Source: Rhyzopertha dominica
Taxonomy: Eukaryota > Arthropoda > Insecta > Coleoptera > Bostrichidae
Assembly: GCA_025024175.1 (NCBI GenBank)
Contig: QCXZ01000001.1
Coordinates: 2,418,001 to 2,482,000 of the forward strand
Length of the DNA stretch: 64,000 bases
Direction: 5' to 3'
Part shown: positions 26,201 to 38,200 of the stretch, piece after piece
Layout of the letters: the number at the start of each line of letters is the position of its first letter
Position numbering within the stretch: position 1 is the first letter of the stretch
Program-made: the position numbers and the translations under genes
The notes under the pieces: generated by a model
Seen by the model: only the letters and a program-made list of their open reading frames with translations
The model's database searches: none
What the model was told of the DNA's origin: nothing

Positions 26201-29200
26201 AAGTGTTGGTGTACAACTGAGTATTATATGTAAGTACTTCGAATTTTTATGAATGTTTGATTCTAAAAATTCAGTTCCTGTAGTTACATTAGCATCTGAA
26301 TTCCAACAGAAATCGTTGAAATAAGCTGAAGGCCATAAAGATGTATGCAATTGAGAATTAATATTGTATTAAAAAAAATTCTGATATTTAAATCTTATGA
26401 AATTATATTTTGTGGCATGTTCTATACGATGATCACATTACGATTGCATATTAAGTGATTATGGGCTACTGAGTGTTCATATTCAGTATATGAAAGGCTA
26501 CAAATATAACTTGTGTACTGAAGGATGATTTCATGCTTTTATTTCTCTGGTATCATGTAGGTACATTGACAACGGAAAGAGAAAAAGTACTTTCTCTTCA
26601 CCTAATCAACAAACATTTGATCTCAAAGCAATTTTTAGAACCCTTTCAACTTATTTACAATGTTCAAATAACGTATAACCACATCAAATTTCCTCAAAAT
26701 ATTTTAATTTTTAACCTGTTAACCAATCTATTTTACTGTGTACTTGTCACAATTAATAGACAGATATGTGGTCCTTAAGATAAAAAATAACATGTTTGCG
26801 TCTGTAAATGAATACTTCAGTAGATTTTCCTTGTTTATTATGATTAGGTAAGCACCTTTTATCATTTTATTTCCGTCCATAAGAGGACCCAAAACAACCA
26901 GGAAAAAACAGGGTTTGTTTAATATGTAGACGCTTTATTACAATATCTACATAGAAGAATCTTACAACAAAACAACTATTACAAGTAATCTACGATATAC
27001 TGTGAACAAATTGCAGCGATTAAACGCTGGTAACTAACATTATTATTATTATTAATAAAATATGTCTGATCGTGAACGCTCGCTTTTCGTTTTTAAAACT
27101 GTAGTATAATAATTTACACAGCCGGGTAGACGCAACTGATAACCCGATATGACATGTCTAATTGAACTAGAAGAATCTTATATTTATTAATCTTTTTTAT
27201 ATGTTCGTTTCGTGTGATAGGTTGGAAGGCAAAATTTTTGAATGCATTCTATCCAAACCCTATTATATTGGATGTTTGCTCTCTTATACCATATAAAACA
27301 TTAATTTTACCTCTTGTTGGACGGCAGCTGCAAGGGACCGATGTTGTCCTCTAAGAAGCGGCGCATGGAGAAGCGATCGAGAGCTTGTTCAGCGCTGCCA
27401 CAAATACTGGAGTAATGCATATACGCCGCCACTACTACGCCGAGTTTGTCTTTGCTTCCTCTGAAAAATAAATCGGGTTAGTGGTCAGTATTCGAATATT
27501 CTTAATTGAATTGAATTGTTTGTGCTACCAATTAACAACAACAAAAGGAAATAGCACAGAAAATTACAAAGTAAAGCATGACAACGTTCTTAAGCAGCCA
27601 GTATAGATATTTATATGGCCTTGATTTATGAAGCGTTGCGATCAAGTTCCTGTCACGAAATTGATGGCTTTATAAAGATTTTTCGACAATTTACGGTTCT
27701 ATTTTTCTGTCAAAGGGGAGAAATTACAATAATTAACGGTATAAAAGCATCTTTCAGTCCATCAAAGGCAATTATTTAACAGAATTACTATAGCCACAAC
27801 CTCGCAAACACGATACATAACCTGGAAGTTATACGAAAAGCTCCGACTTGTGAGCTTTCTGCAACCTTAAGGTTGATTATCCTACAAAGCACTACAGAAT
27901 ACACTCCCACGCGTTTTCTCTATTAAAATATATCAAATAGTTCAACAATCGACAGATGACAAGTATATGTCAAAGCAATAAATGCGTTCACTTTCCTGAG
28001 AGACGGCATACTGTTTTAATTAGTCGATAATTTCCATAAGCGCGCTGGATGCACGTATCATTTATAGAAACCCTATATAAGCGCCATGTTTAAGTTTGTA
28101 TTCAATCGCACTAAGAATCATGTATCAGATTTGAATTAATCNCCTCGAAATAATCATAAACTCCATACGCCCCCATAATTCATAATATTCATGAAGGTAT
28201 CTNATGTTGCAAACCATGTTCACAGAGTCTTTATTTCGCTGTACTCTCATCTACATGTAAAACTTCGGTTAGTTTCGAGTAACGCATGTAACCCCATATC
28301 CATATGAAATTATCATTTTTCTGATCAGTGCAACATCTTGTAACGACAAAAAATCTAGCTACTGAGATTAATATGAAATAGCATGGATTAAGACTAAGGT
28401 AGCAGCAACCTACGCTTCATATTCAGTATTTTATACATTATGAAGCGAATTTTTTACCGGCCAGTGTAAGTATTGCTCTTAGTTTAACGTCTTATACCAT
28501 CTACTTTCAGATTGAAATGATTGAACAACAATAGTTATTAAAATTGAAGTATGCAGTTGCATGCCAATTTGTCAGGCTACAGGACACTTCCTTTAGGAAG
28601 TAGTACCCATTAAGGCAGCTAGGTGGCTTTGTCATCATGTCAGTGTAATGCTGACAGATGGCATTGCCATCCTAAATTCTTACTTTCATCATACCATTGC
28701 TTTGGTATATAAGCAAAACCAGTTCTATGCCGTGTTGTCTACACTAGACCTAAACTGCACTGATGAGCTGTAATGACAGCGAAATAGTACTATCTGCAGT
28801 TGATTGAGGTGTAGACAGCACAGCATAGACATGTATTTTAATGTATGTTGGTTCTTGCCCGTTAGCAAAAAGTGCCGTGGGGGCCTGCTGTCAAATTGAA
28901 GTATGCAGTTGCATGCCAATTTGTCAGGCTACAGGACACTTCCTTTAGGAAGTAGTACCCATTAAGGCAGCTAGGTGGCTTTGTCATCATGTCAGTGTAA
29001 TGCTGACAGATGGCATTGCCATCCTAAATTCTTACTAACAATAGTTATGTTAAAACATTAGAACGTGCACTTGAAAACAGACATTTAAAAAGCAGCGATT
29101 ATATCTAAAAAGCCGACCTTTTATATATTCATATCAAGGAACAATGTACAATGTACACTATCTTGAGTAGCTAAGCGAAAGCCGTAGGATGAACGAGAAA

Positions 29201-32200
29201 ATTAAGCATACATTAGCGCCAGCGTGAGAACATTCGGAAAAAATAAAAACCCAAAACTCCTAATGACCAAGTTACCAGTTCATTCATGCTAAAAACTTTG
29301 AATCAGTTAAGATAATTACGCTGAAACAGCCCGATTGTTTTACTACGCTTCCGCTCATTGACTAAAATTGCGGAATGTGCAGCGCAGTTTTGCAAGAACT
29401 CGCTAAACTGCAGTTTCCTATTAACACCTGTTACAACAAAGTGCATGCTCGCGTAATTATAGCGTTGCATTGCTTTTTTTCTGGTTCGTTTCCAGCGGTT
29501 TTGTTTCGTTTATCTTGTATAATGTAAGGCGGAGCTTTATTAATCCTTAATAACTATAAAGGCATGCCGCTGACAAGGACATGTGAATTGGACGGTCGAG
29601 CTTAAAGCGGATGTCGTTTGTTTGCAATGCGAATCTTGAACGAAGTTAAGCTCAAATTAATAGCTTTGCGGGAATTGCGCGGCAGGTTTTGAGATATGCT
29701 AATCGCGGATGACAATTTGTATCTTTTATGGACCGCATTAAACCTCTCTTTAAGAATCTTATGCAATCGAAAGGCTTCAAGCAGCGGAAGAAAATATACG
29801 TTTCTTATTTAAAGCTAAGCGACGTCTTTTGCTACAGGGGAAGTAGTTTAACAATTCTGAAATCCTACCTTGAATGGAGCACCGCAATCCTATGTTTATC
29901 AGCCGACAGCCAGGAGTCAATTTCCTTGCACACGCTACAAATCCGTTCCAGTGGCGGCGCCAACTTTGGTGACCACCCCACTTCGCTGACTCTCTTGTGT
30001 TCAGTTCTCAGCGCTCTCTTAGGTTCCGACAGATTGAATACCTAAAACAATAAATAAATAATATCTACAGTAATGTGGTTTAATAAGAGGGCTGTTCAAA
30101 TTCAGATTATAATTAATATAAATAGGCCTTTTAGGCTAATAGCTTAACAATTTCTTTCTTTCGAGCACTTAACCATCATGTTTTGGTCGGCGGTGTCTTC
30201 TCCTTGCCACCGTTCCCTTTCTACATACCCTAACCACAGCATTCGTTGCGGTTTTGTAAACTGCGTTATTGACTCCTTTCCTTACAGATCTTATAGTATA
30301 AGTTGTTCCTTCTTTCCCACATTTCTCTTTTTTTTCTCCACCACATATTTTCCTTTCTATCACCTGTTCGTAAACTTGTCCCCTTCCAGGAATCCTTTCA
30401 AAGGCTCAAACCAATTAAAACCTGAGGGGCAAGGCCGGACTATAGGAAGGATGGGGAAAAACATTCCATTTTAACTCTCGGTTTGTCATTTTCATCCGTG
30501 GCGACCTTCCGGAGTGTTTTGCCGTGGTCAACAATCAATTAATTGAACATGCCGAATCAAAATCCGAAGAGTGGCCAGAGAAGAGAGACTTCCTCTAAGG
30601 GAACTACGCGCGCACCAAGAATGCGACCGTCATCATGAACACAGTGGATGACCCAACGAGCAGAATAAACCTTACTAAATATTCTTATTGCTATAACCAT
30701 TTCTTACTAACGCTAAGATGATATATTTCTTTTTGTAAAGAAAGTTCATCTCTAATGAATAACGACCTTATAAGATTATTCTTTTGAGTACGAGGGTGGT
30801 GAGATGTGGTATGTAAATGTATGTGTGTGTTGATTTACTGTAAACCTTGTGTCCTGACTGTCTAGTGTCTATTCTGTAAATTTGAACATCCAAGAAAGGT
30901 AAACTACCATTGGTTTCTAATCGCATAGTAAATTATGTCAGGATGTTGACTGTTCAAGTGATTTAGAAACCTACCTAACTCTTCTGTACCCTGGAGCCAA
31001 ATAACAAAAGTATCATGTACATACATATACCAACATTTTGGCTTAAACTGGAAACTGTTTATCGCTACCTGTTCAAAATTTCTTATATAAACAGAGTGGG
31101 ACTTGATCAACTAAGAAATAAGTCGATTTTAAACAGTATTCAGATAATCTGGTTAATGTGTCATCTAGGAGATCTCCATTAAGTTTGGATTTGATGATAT
31201 CTATCGTTTCAGGTTTGAGTAAATAAAGAAAACCACGTCAAAACTAAGTAAAAGATCACCTTGTGAGATACTTAAAGCTTTTATAAAGTCAATTAAGTCT
31301 GAAGAATTTTTAGTGAAACTACTGATTTTTACTACATAAGGTTTTAAATAGCCAGCACAAAATTTTGCCAATCCGTAACAGGGACTGACTATGGGTCTTA
31401 ACTGGACATTAGTGTTATGGATTTTAGGCAAACTATATAATTTAGGTACCTCGCTATCGATTACAAAAGTTAAGAAAAAGCTTCTCCCCATTCAAAAGAT
31501 TTGAAGTTTTGTAAATTTTTGATATGTTTCCTCATCTAACAATTCTCTAACTTCATTCTCATAATCTGTTCCATATAAAATTACTGTGGCAGAACCTCTA
31601 TTTGTTCTAGTAACTACAATGGACTTATATGCATTGAAATCCTTAAGATCCTTTTATTTCCTCAGATGTCACATTAGGTTTGGGCGTGCGTTTATTTCTA
31701 ATGATCTGTTGAATAAAAGGATATTTCATCCGAATATAAAAATGATGAAAAGAACGATTTCTTATACTTTGAATTACACTGCGACTTTTTGGACCAACCT
31801 CGTATGCACTAATCGTTGAAATAAATAAAACAGGTATTTTTCATCGAATTTAAACCCAAAACGGGCCTCTATAGAATTTTCCGCCGTAAATAAAATGCTC
31901 CAAGTTTTTACGTTCTTGTGAGCGCTTCTTAATGTTTTTTGCGGCGTATCCTAGCGACCGCGGGCAATTGTTCGGCAAAAAAGGGTCCAGTCCATTTTCG
32001 GGCCGGGTGAAGTAGCTTTTAATGCGTCGTTTATTGAATTAGTATCGCCGATGATAACAGTGCGTGACGATGTGCGGGTGAATCCGGGGTGTTTTTCAAG
32101 TTTCGTTTTCGAAATTTCTGACTTTTGAGTGTTAGTTACGTGTGTGGACTAAAGGACGAACAAATCCAGCATTGCAGTGCAATTAAAATGTAAGCGATTT

Positions 32201-35200
32201 TTGTACTTGATGCGTAACGCGCGATCAAAATTTTTGGCTAGCTGACATTAATAATTTCACTTCGCATGAACGTTTTCTATAATTCAACCCAAGCTTTGAA
32301 GATTTTCATAACTTACGTGCATTCTGGAACAATCGAGTACGTAAGTCGAAATGGAAATTCGTTCGAAATAGATTTTTGAAAGGCACCATTAGTGTCGATA
32401 GATAGCATAATAATAGGCAGTAGCAGTAATATTCATCAGGCAATATTTTGTAGTAAATAGATAAATACAGCTAAATTTGCAGTTTTTAAGGGATTAACCC
32501 CTCGTTATAATCAAAAGATAGCTTTATCATATACTCACATCACATTATTCCTATCCGGTTTTAAAGAAAATTAATTTCATAATTCATAATAAGAGAAATA
32601 TTTGTCTTCTTTCTACTAAATATGGATTTCAAACTGTTGTCGTTTCTAAATAACTGGGAATTTATAAATGGTGTAACGTGTGGAAATGCTATATATTAGA
32701 CCCTTATTTTCTAGTTTTATGCTTTTGTAAATGGTTATTCAAACAGAAAAATTAGATATCATTGCTATCACTGAAACATGGCTGTCAATTGGTAAATTGT
32801 GGAACCAGAAATATCCAGCGAATACAACATAATGGTGTATTTAACTTTCACCAATTTTTACTCAACTATAGACTACTATAAAGCTATTTAGCTGCCAGGC
32901 GGTTGTCGTACGCATTACAGAACCGTACTTGAAATCTTTCAACCGTTACGTTCAAATTTAAGGAACAAATAAACACTAAATGAGGCAATAAAGCTTATAC
33001 TATTTATTTTTCTAAAAGTATTATTATTATTATACTCGTAGATTCTATTTTATCAGGGTGTCGGACTCAATAAATTACAAATCCTTTTAACTTTTCGCCA
33101 AGCTTTCGCAGGTGTTTGCCTTCTTCGTCAGGGCCTAAAATCTTTTATTTAATTTATATACAAACTTACTTCTAGTTATGGATTAATTAAGGGTGCTGAA
33201 CAGGATCACAGAAACCTACCACAAAGTAACAGAAAACGAACAAATTATTTCTAACCTTAAGGGAAAATACATTAAAAATAATAATATAATTATGCCAAAT
33301 TGACAAGACATACAAATAATAGGTATAACTTCATCAATTTCGATGACATGAAGCATGCAAGCAGGCACAACGACGGTGATTATAAAACACGAAAATTTTT
33401 TAAATGGAGTAAATAGGTGTAAATTTTTGATAAGTTGTTAATATCACTTCTTTTATTTGTGCTATTTGTTTGTTTATTAATATGTACCATTTCCAGAAAC
33501 AGTCGTTTTCTTAAGCTTATTTCTTTATCTAAAATTGTGGGATCTTCAAAATTTAATGTATGATCTAAATCGAAACAATGATTAAAAATTACTGATGTTG
33601 CTTTTCCATTTAAAACGTCTCTTTTATGTTCCTTTAGTCTATCATTCAAATGTCTACTAGTCTGGCCAACATAAACATACTGACAATAATTACATTTAAT
33701 CATATAAACAATGTTAGTAAGATCTCCAGTTTTAGTTTTTGATTTTAATTTTGAAAATAAATCCCCAATTCTAATCAGAGGGTAATAACTTACTCGAACA
33801 TTACAAAACTTTACTAATAATTTATTTAATTTTTTACTAAGACCTTCAATATAAGGAATGGTACAAAATTTGGAAAATTTATTCGTAGAAACCCCTTCGT
33901 CAGTCACTCCAACAGCAGAGCTCTCATGTCTCGTTACTTTTAAATCAGACATTGATGCATCCAAGGAAGTTAAAAAATTATTGGCATTAGATGTTTTGTA
34001 TAAGAGTCTTTGAACTAAACCAGATGGATATGAATTATTGATTAAAATTGATTTTAATTTTCGTCGGTTTTTATTTAATAGTGAGGTATGTGAAATTTTT
34101 GTAATTCGGTTTTTTAAAGCTAAAATTAAATTAATTTTTGTTTTGAAGTTATGATATGAATAAAAATTTAGATATCTGCCTGAAGATGTCGGTTTAACGT
34201 ACCAGTTCATTATAATAACATTATCATAATTTCTAATTAACAATGTGTCTAAAAAAGGTAAACTATTGTCAGTTTCCTTTTCTAAAGTGAACTGTATGTG
34301 ATGGTTATGTTTATTAAAAGCTGTTAGTAATTCGTCATGTTTGTCTGCAGGTATTGCCAGAACCACGTCAAAACTAACTAAAATATCACCTTGTGAAATA
34401 CTTGAACCTGGTGAAACTGCTAATTTTTCATCTGTAACAGGGACAGCAAATCGTATTGACTATGGGTCTTAACGGGATATTAGTTTTATAGATTTTTGGC
34501 AAGCTATATAATTTAGGTATCTTGCCATCGATTAAAAAATTAAAAAAGACATCTCCACATTCGAAAGATTTGAAGTTTTGTAAATTTTTGACGTAGGATC
34601 TCGGGATAATTTTTGATATGTCTCCTCATCTAACAGTTCTCTAACTTTATTCTCATAACCTGTTTTATCTAAAATTACTGTGGCTTAAGGTCCTTTCATT
34701 TCCTCAGATGTCACATTAGGTTTGGGCGTACGTTCATTTCTAATGGCGTAGCAAGATTCAATAGATGACATCATCTCCATTTTTGGAATAGCCCGTGGCG
34801 TTACAGCAAAGTTCATCCCCTTCGCTAACATATTTACACGTACTAACTATTTTGGTCGTAAAATAGTCTACAATAAAAGGATATTTCATCCGAATGTAGA
34901 AATGATGAAAAGAACGATGCCTTAAACTTTGATTTAAACTGCGACTTTTTGGACCAACCTCGTATGCACTAATCGTTGAAATAAATAAAACAGGTATCTT
35001 ACGTCGAAATTTAAACCCAAAACGGGCCTCTATTGAATTTTCCGCCGTAAATAAAATGCTCCAAGTTTTTACGTTCTTGTGAGCGCTTCTTAATGTTTTT
35101 TGCGGCGTATCCTGGCGACCGCGGGCAATTGTTCGACAAAAAAAGGGACCAGTCCATTTTCGGACCGGGTGAAGTAGCCTTTAATGCGTCGTTAATTGAA

Positions 35201-38200
35201 TTAGTATCGCCGATGATAACAGTGCGTGATGATGTGCGGGTGAATGCGGGGTGTTTTTCAAGTTTCGTTTTCGAAATTTTTGACTTTTGAGTGTTACTTA
35301 CGTGTGTGGACTGATGGACGAGCAAATCCCGCATTGCAGTGAAATTAAACTGTAAGCGATGTATTGTACTTGATGCTATTACGCGCGATCGTAATTTTCG
35401 CTAGCTGGAATTAACAATTTCACTTCGTATGAACGTTTTCTAGCACTCAACCCAAGCTTTGAAGCATTTCATAACTTAAGTGAATTCTGAAACAATGGAG
35501 CACCTAAGTCGAAATGGAAATTCTCTCGAAATATGTAGTGTCATTAGATAGCATAATATGTAAACAGGCAGTAGCAGCAATATTTGTAGTAAATCGATAA
35601 ATACAGCTGAATTTGCAGTTTTTAAGGGTAGTTGATGAACTCCTTCATACAATCAAAAGATAGCTTCATCATCAGTCATCACCCTATCAGTTTTTTTTAC
35701 AGTTGATTGTAAAATTTATGCCATTCTACTGGTTTTTGGGATGGCCCCACTTTCTCCCTCTGCATTAATCGCATAATCGGTGATCGATTATAATATTGAT
35801 CTTTTTGTGAAGGTAAAATAAGGAAGACTTATTGAAAACATAATACTAAAAACGAAATGAATTATTGACATGACTGTTCATGAACATTCACGCAGATGGT
35901 GTCGTTTTGCAATTGATAAAATTTAGTTTTTTGCCTATCTTTGTGCCTGGTTCTAATATATTTTTTTCCTTGTTTCAGGTGTAGTGTTGTGTTAGTGCCA
36001 ACCAGTGCCAGATGTGGATCAAGATGAGCCAAAGGCTGCGACCTTAACCAGGCACTGTGAGTTTCTCAAATTCCTTATTTTTTTTCCTTAAAAGTGACAC
36101 CTAATTTTTGTTTCAGGCAGGGGAAGCAGTTACTGCCGTGTCTGGTGGGGTGAGTCGATGAAAATTAGTTGTTATGCATGCGTTTTTGATTATTTGTATG
36201 TTGGGTCGCGCAAACGTTACTGTACAAGGGCGTGCGTTAGGGGTAGGGGGCGTGACAGTGTAGTGCCTTGCTTTAGTGTTTGTAAGTAATTATGAAATAT
36301 TATATTTACATCATAATCTCTCGTTTTCAGCTAAAATTTCACAAGTGTAAGTGTAAGTGAATGAAGTTATATGAAGTATCCACTTCACGAATAATAACAA
36401 AGCCTAACGTTAGTTTCTTTTTGTTTCAGGAGATATTCAACGAAGCTGATGGTTACAACGGTATTTTTGGGTTAATTAGTTATGTACATGGTAGGAAAAA
36501 ATGTAATAAAACAAACTGATCCCCTCCCTTAAATCATGCGTGCTTTTGAACGAGATTACTAATTATTTTCTTAGCTTCTGTTCGCAGATTTTTCATTTGG
36601 AGTTGCCAGCTTCCTAAGTTTCCAGGGATCTGAACTTGTCTGTGAAATTATACCACTAAAGGTAGGTCTATATGTATATCAATACTTATTATACTTCTGC
36701 AAATGAATAATTTTATATTGCTCTTGTAAACTTCCGACGATCCAATAATTGTTCGTTTCCTTACAATTAACAAACATAATTTGCTACTCTAAGCCTGTTT
36801 ATGGCGGGGAATCAGCAGGGTCTTTTTGTATTGTGGGACCAAAAATATTCTGCCAATACAACTTAATGGTCTATTTATTGCACGCATCTATTGCAAGTGC
36901 TTCCTGATGATACCTAGTATCCACTGCCAATATTTAGGTCCAATACTTTGTAAGTTAATCAATTCGGTTAGCAATCTCGTCAGTCTTTTCAGTTTTTCGC
37001 GTCGAGAATGTGGTGCATTTTTTACGCATTCCCATTATTCTTTGAAAGATTTGCTCCATTTAAATACTTATCTCACACTATGATTCTTCCTGAAATTGTG
37101 CTTTAAATCTGCGGCAAATTGCAGAGGGTTCCCCTTCGTTCCTTAGAAATTTAATAGGATGAACTGCTTTCTCGCTAGGGTTGTCACTAATAGACAGTTT
37201 ATTTTTCAAAGCCTACTGCTAGATGACATTGTGACGCAATATGCTACGATGCCAATCATTTCTTCCCGTGTGTCTTTCTTTTAGACGGGAAATACAAACT
37301 ATAATTTAAATTTCAACAGTCCACGCTTAATAGAATATCTTCTACAAGTGTAAAAAAATCATGCGACTGGAAACTTCAACCGCATCACAAACATTTAATA
37401 TGATTTTCCTCAGTAGCTGCGAAGGCAAATGCTACTTCTAAAGCCTTTTTCTATCATTAAATGGACAAATTTTTAATTTTTTTGGTTGGTCACTGTCTGA
37501 CTTTTACACCACATTATACTACTAGCTCGCGAAGTGTAAACTTTCTGCACTGTGACATCATTTACTATTTCAGCATACGTGCGTTTATACATACCATATA
37601 GTTGTCGCCATGCTTATTCCTTAGCATGTGCGCAGCCTGCTGTTGTCCTTGCCTAAATGCGTGATGGGTCACGGAAGATGGGAACCACAGAGCTATGATC
37701 CTCTCCGTGACATAACTCAAGTCCATTCCGCCGGCCGCCCCATTCGTTACGCCCCTGGTTGACCTGGGTTGGCTCGTGAGAGCTTCTCCAAATCCATTAT
37801 ACGAGTTCGATGTTAGCATCTGGAAAGGAGATGTCATCAGTTTGTGCACGTTCCTAGTTGAACAAGGTGACAGTTACCGAGATTAGTCTGTTTCTGTTAC
37901 CGAATTACTTAGGTTAATTAAGATACCGAGGTTCCTGACGTCCGGGGGATTAACAGATTCAAGATAGGTTGGAATGAATCGGCATTTTTTTAATTGCTGT
38001 TAAATTAGAATCAAACTGAATTAAGCCATACAAGTTAATGGTATGAGAATAACACTGAACAAGTAAAGTCGGTGGGGTTAATTGTATCAGTGTTGAAAAA
38101 CTGTATAGGCTCGCGTAGTGTGAATTCAGATATGTGTTTGGCTTTAATTTATACAAGGGTCTTTGAAAAATTTGGAGGCAAGTGGATGGTTTAGTAATGG

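Larger units (their letters stand above)
28539..29036 (+). mobile_element. retrozyme: tandem hammerhead-ribozyme retroelement
   Basis: A 498-bp non-coding insertion flanked by an exact 12-bp target-site duplication. It begins and ends with identical 144-bp direct repeats (28541-28684 and 28893-29036), so it is about 1.4 tandem copies of a 352-bp unit. The unit contains one hammerhead ribozyme at 28726-28827. Tandem units with type I hammerheads and TSDs of about this length define animal retrozymes, which spread as self-cleaved, circularised RNAs using retroelement machinery, thought to be of Penelope type. Perfect identity of the terminal repeats and of the TSD implies very recent insertion. 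An LTR origin is unlikely because a TG...CA terminus and a 4-6 bp duplication are lacking. Confidence 0.92.
33000..35670 (-). mobile_element. Penelope-like element copy B
   Basis: Right-to-left layout: 5' region shared with copy A (35670-34965), N-terminal block reading [20 protein letters not shown] (about 34840-34770), [20 protein letters not shown], palm motif [13 protein letters not shown] (about 34400-34370), then abruptly the RT thumb and GIY-YIG domain in the open frame 34366-33380. RT motifs B and C are deleted between SFDVV and [10 protein letters not shown]. The 3' flank carries a hammerhead-like signature at 33131-33100. Exact ends were not resolved. Confidence 0.85.

Noticed and set aside
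27038..27058. LINE tail at an ATT/TTA microsatellite
   Set aside because: No adjacent LINE coding text; simple repeats of this kind are common in AT-rich introns.
28541..29036. LTR or TRIM retrotransposon reading of the 144-bp direct repeats
   Set aside because: There is no TG...CA terminus, primer-binding site or 4-6 bp target duplication. The 12-bp duplication and the internal hammerhead fit a retrozyme.
29728..30045. Plus-strand open frame of 105 codons
   Set aside because: Antisense of the tensin PTP exon 29869-30041, which has splice sites and clear homology.
30169..30474. Protein-coding gene on either strand
   Set aside because: Opposing frames without domain, start context or splice support.
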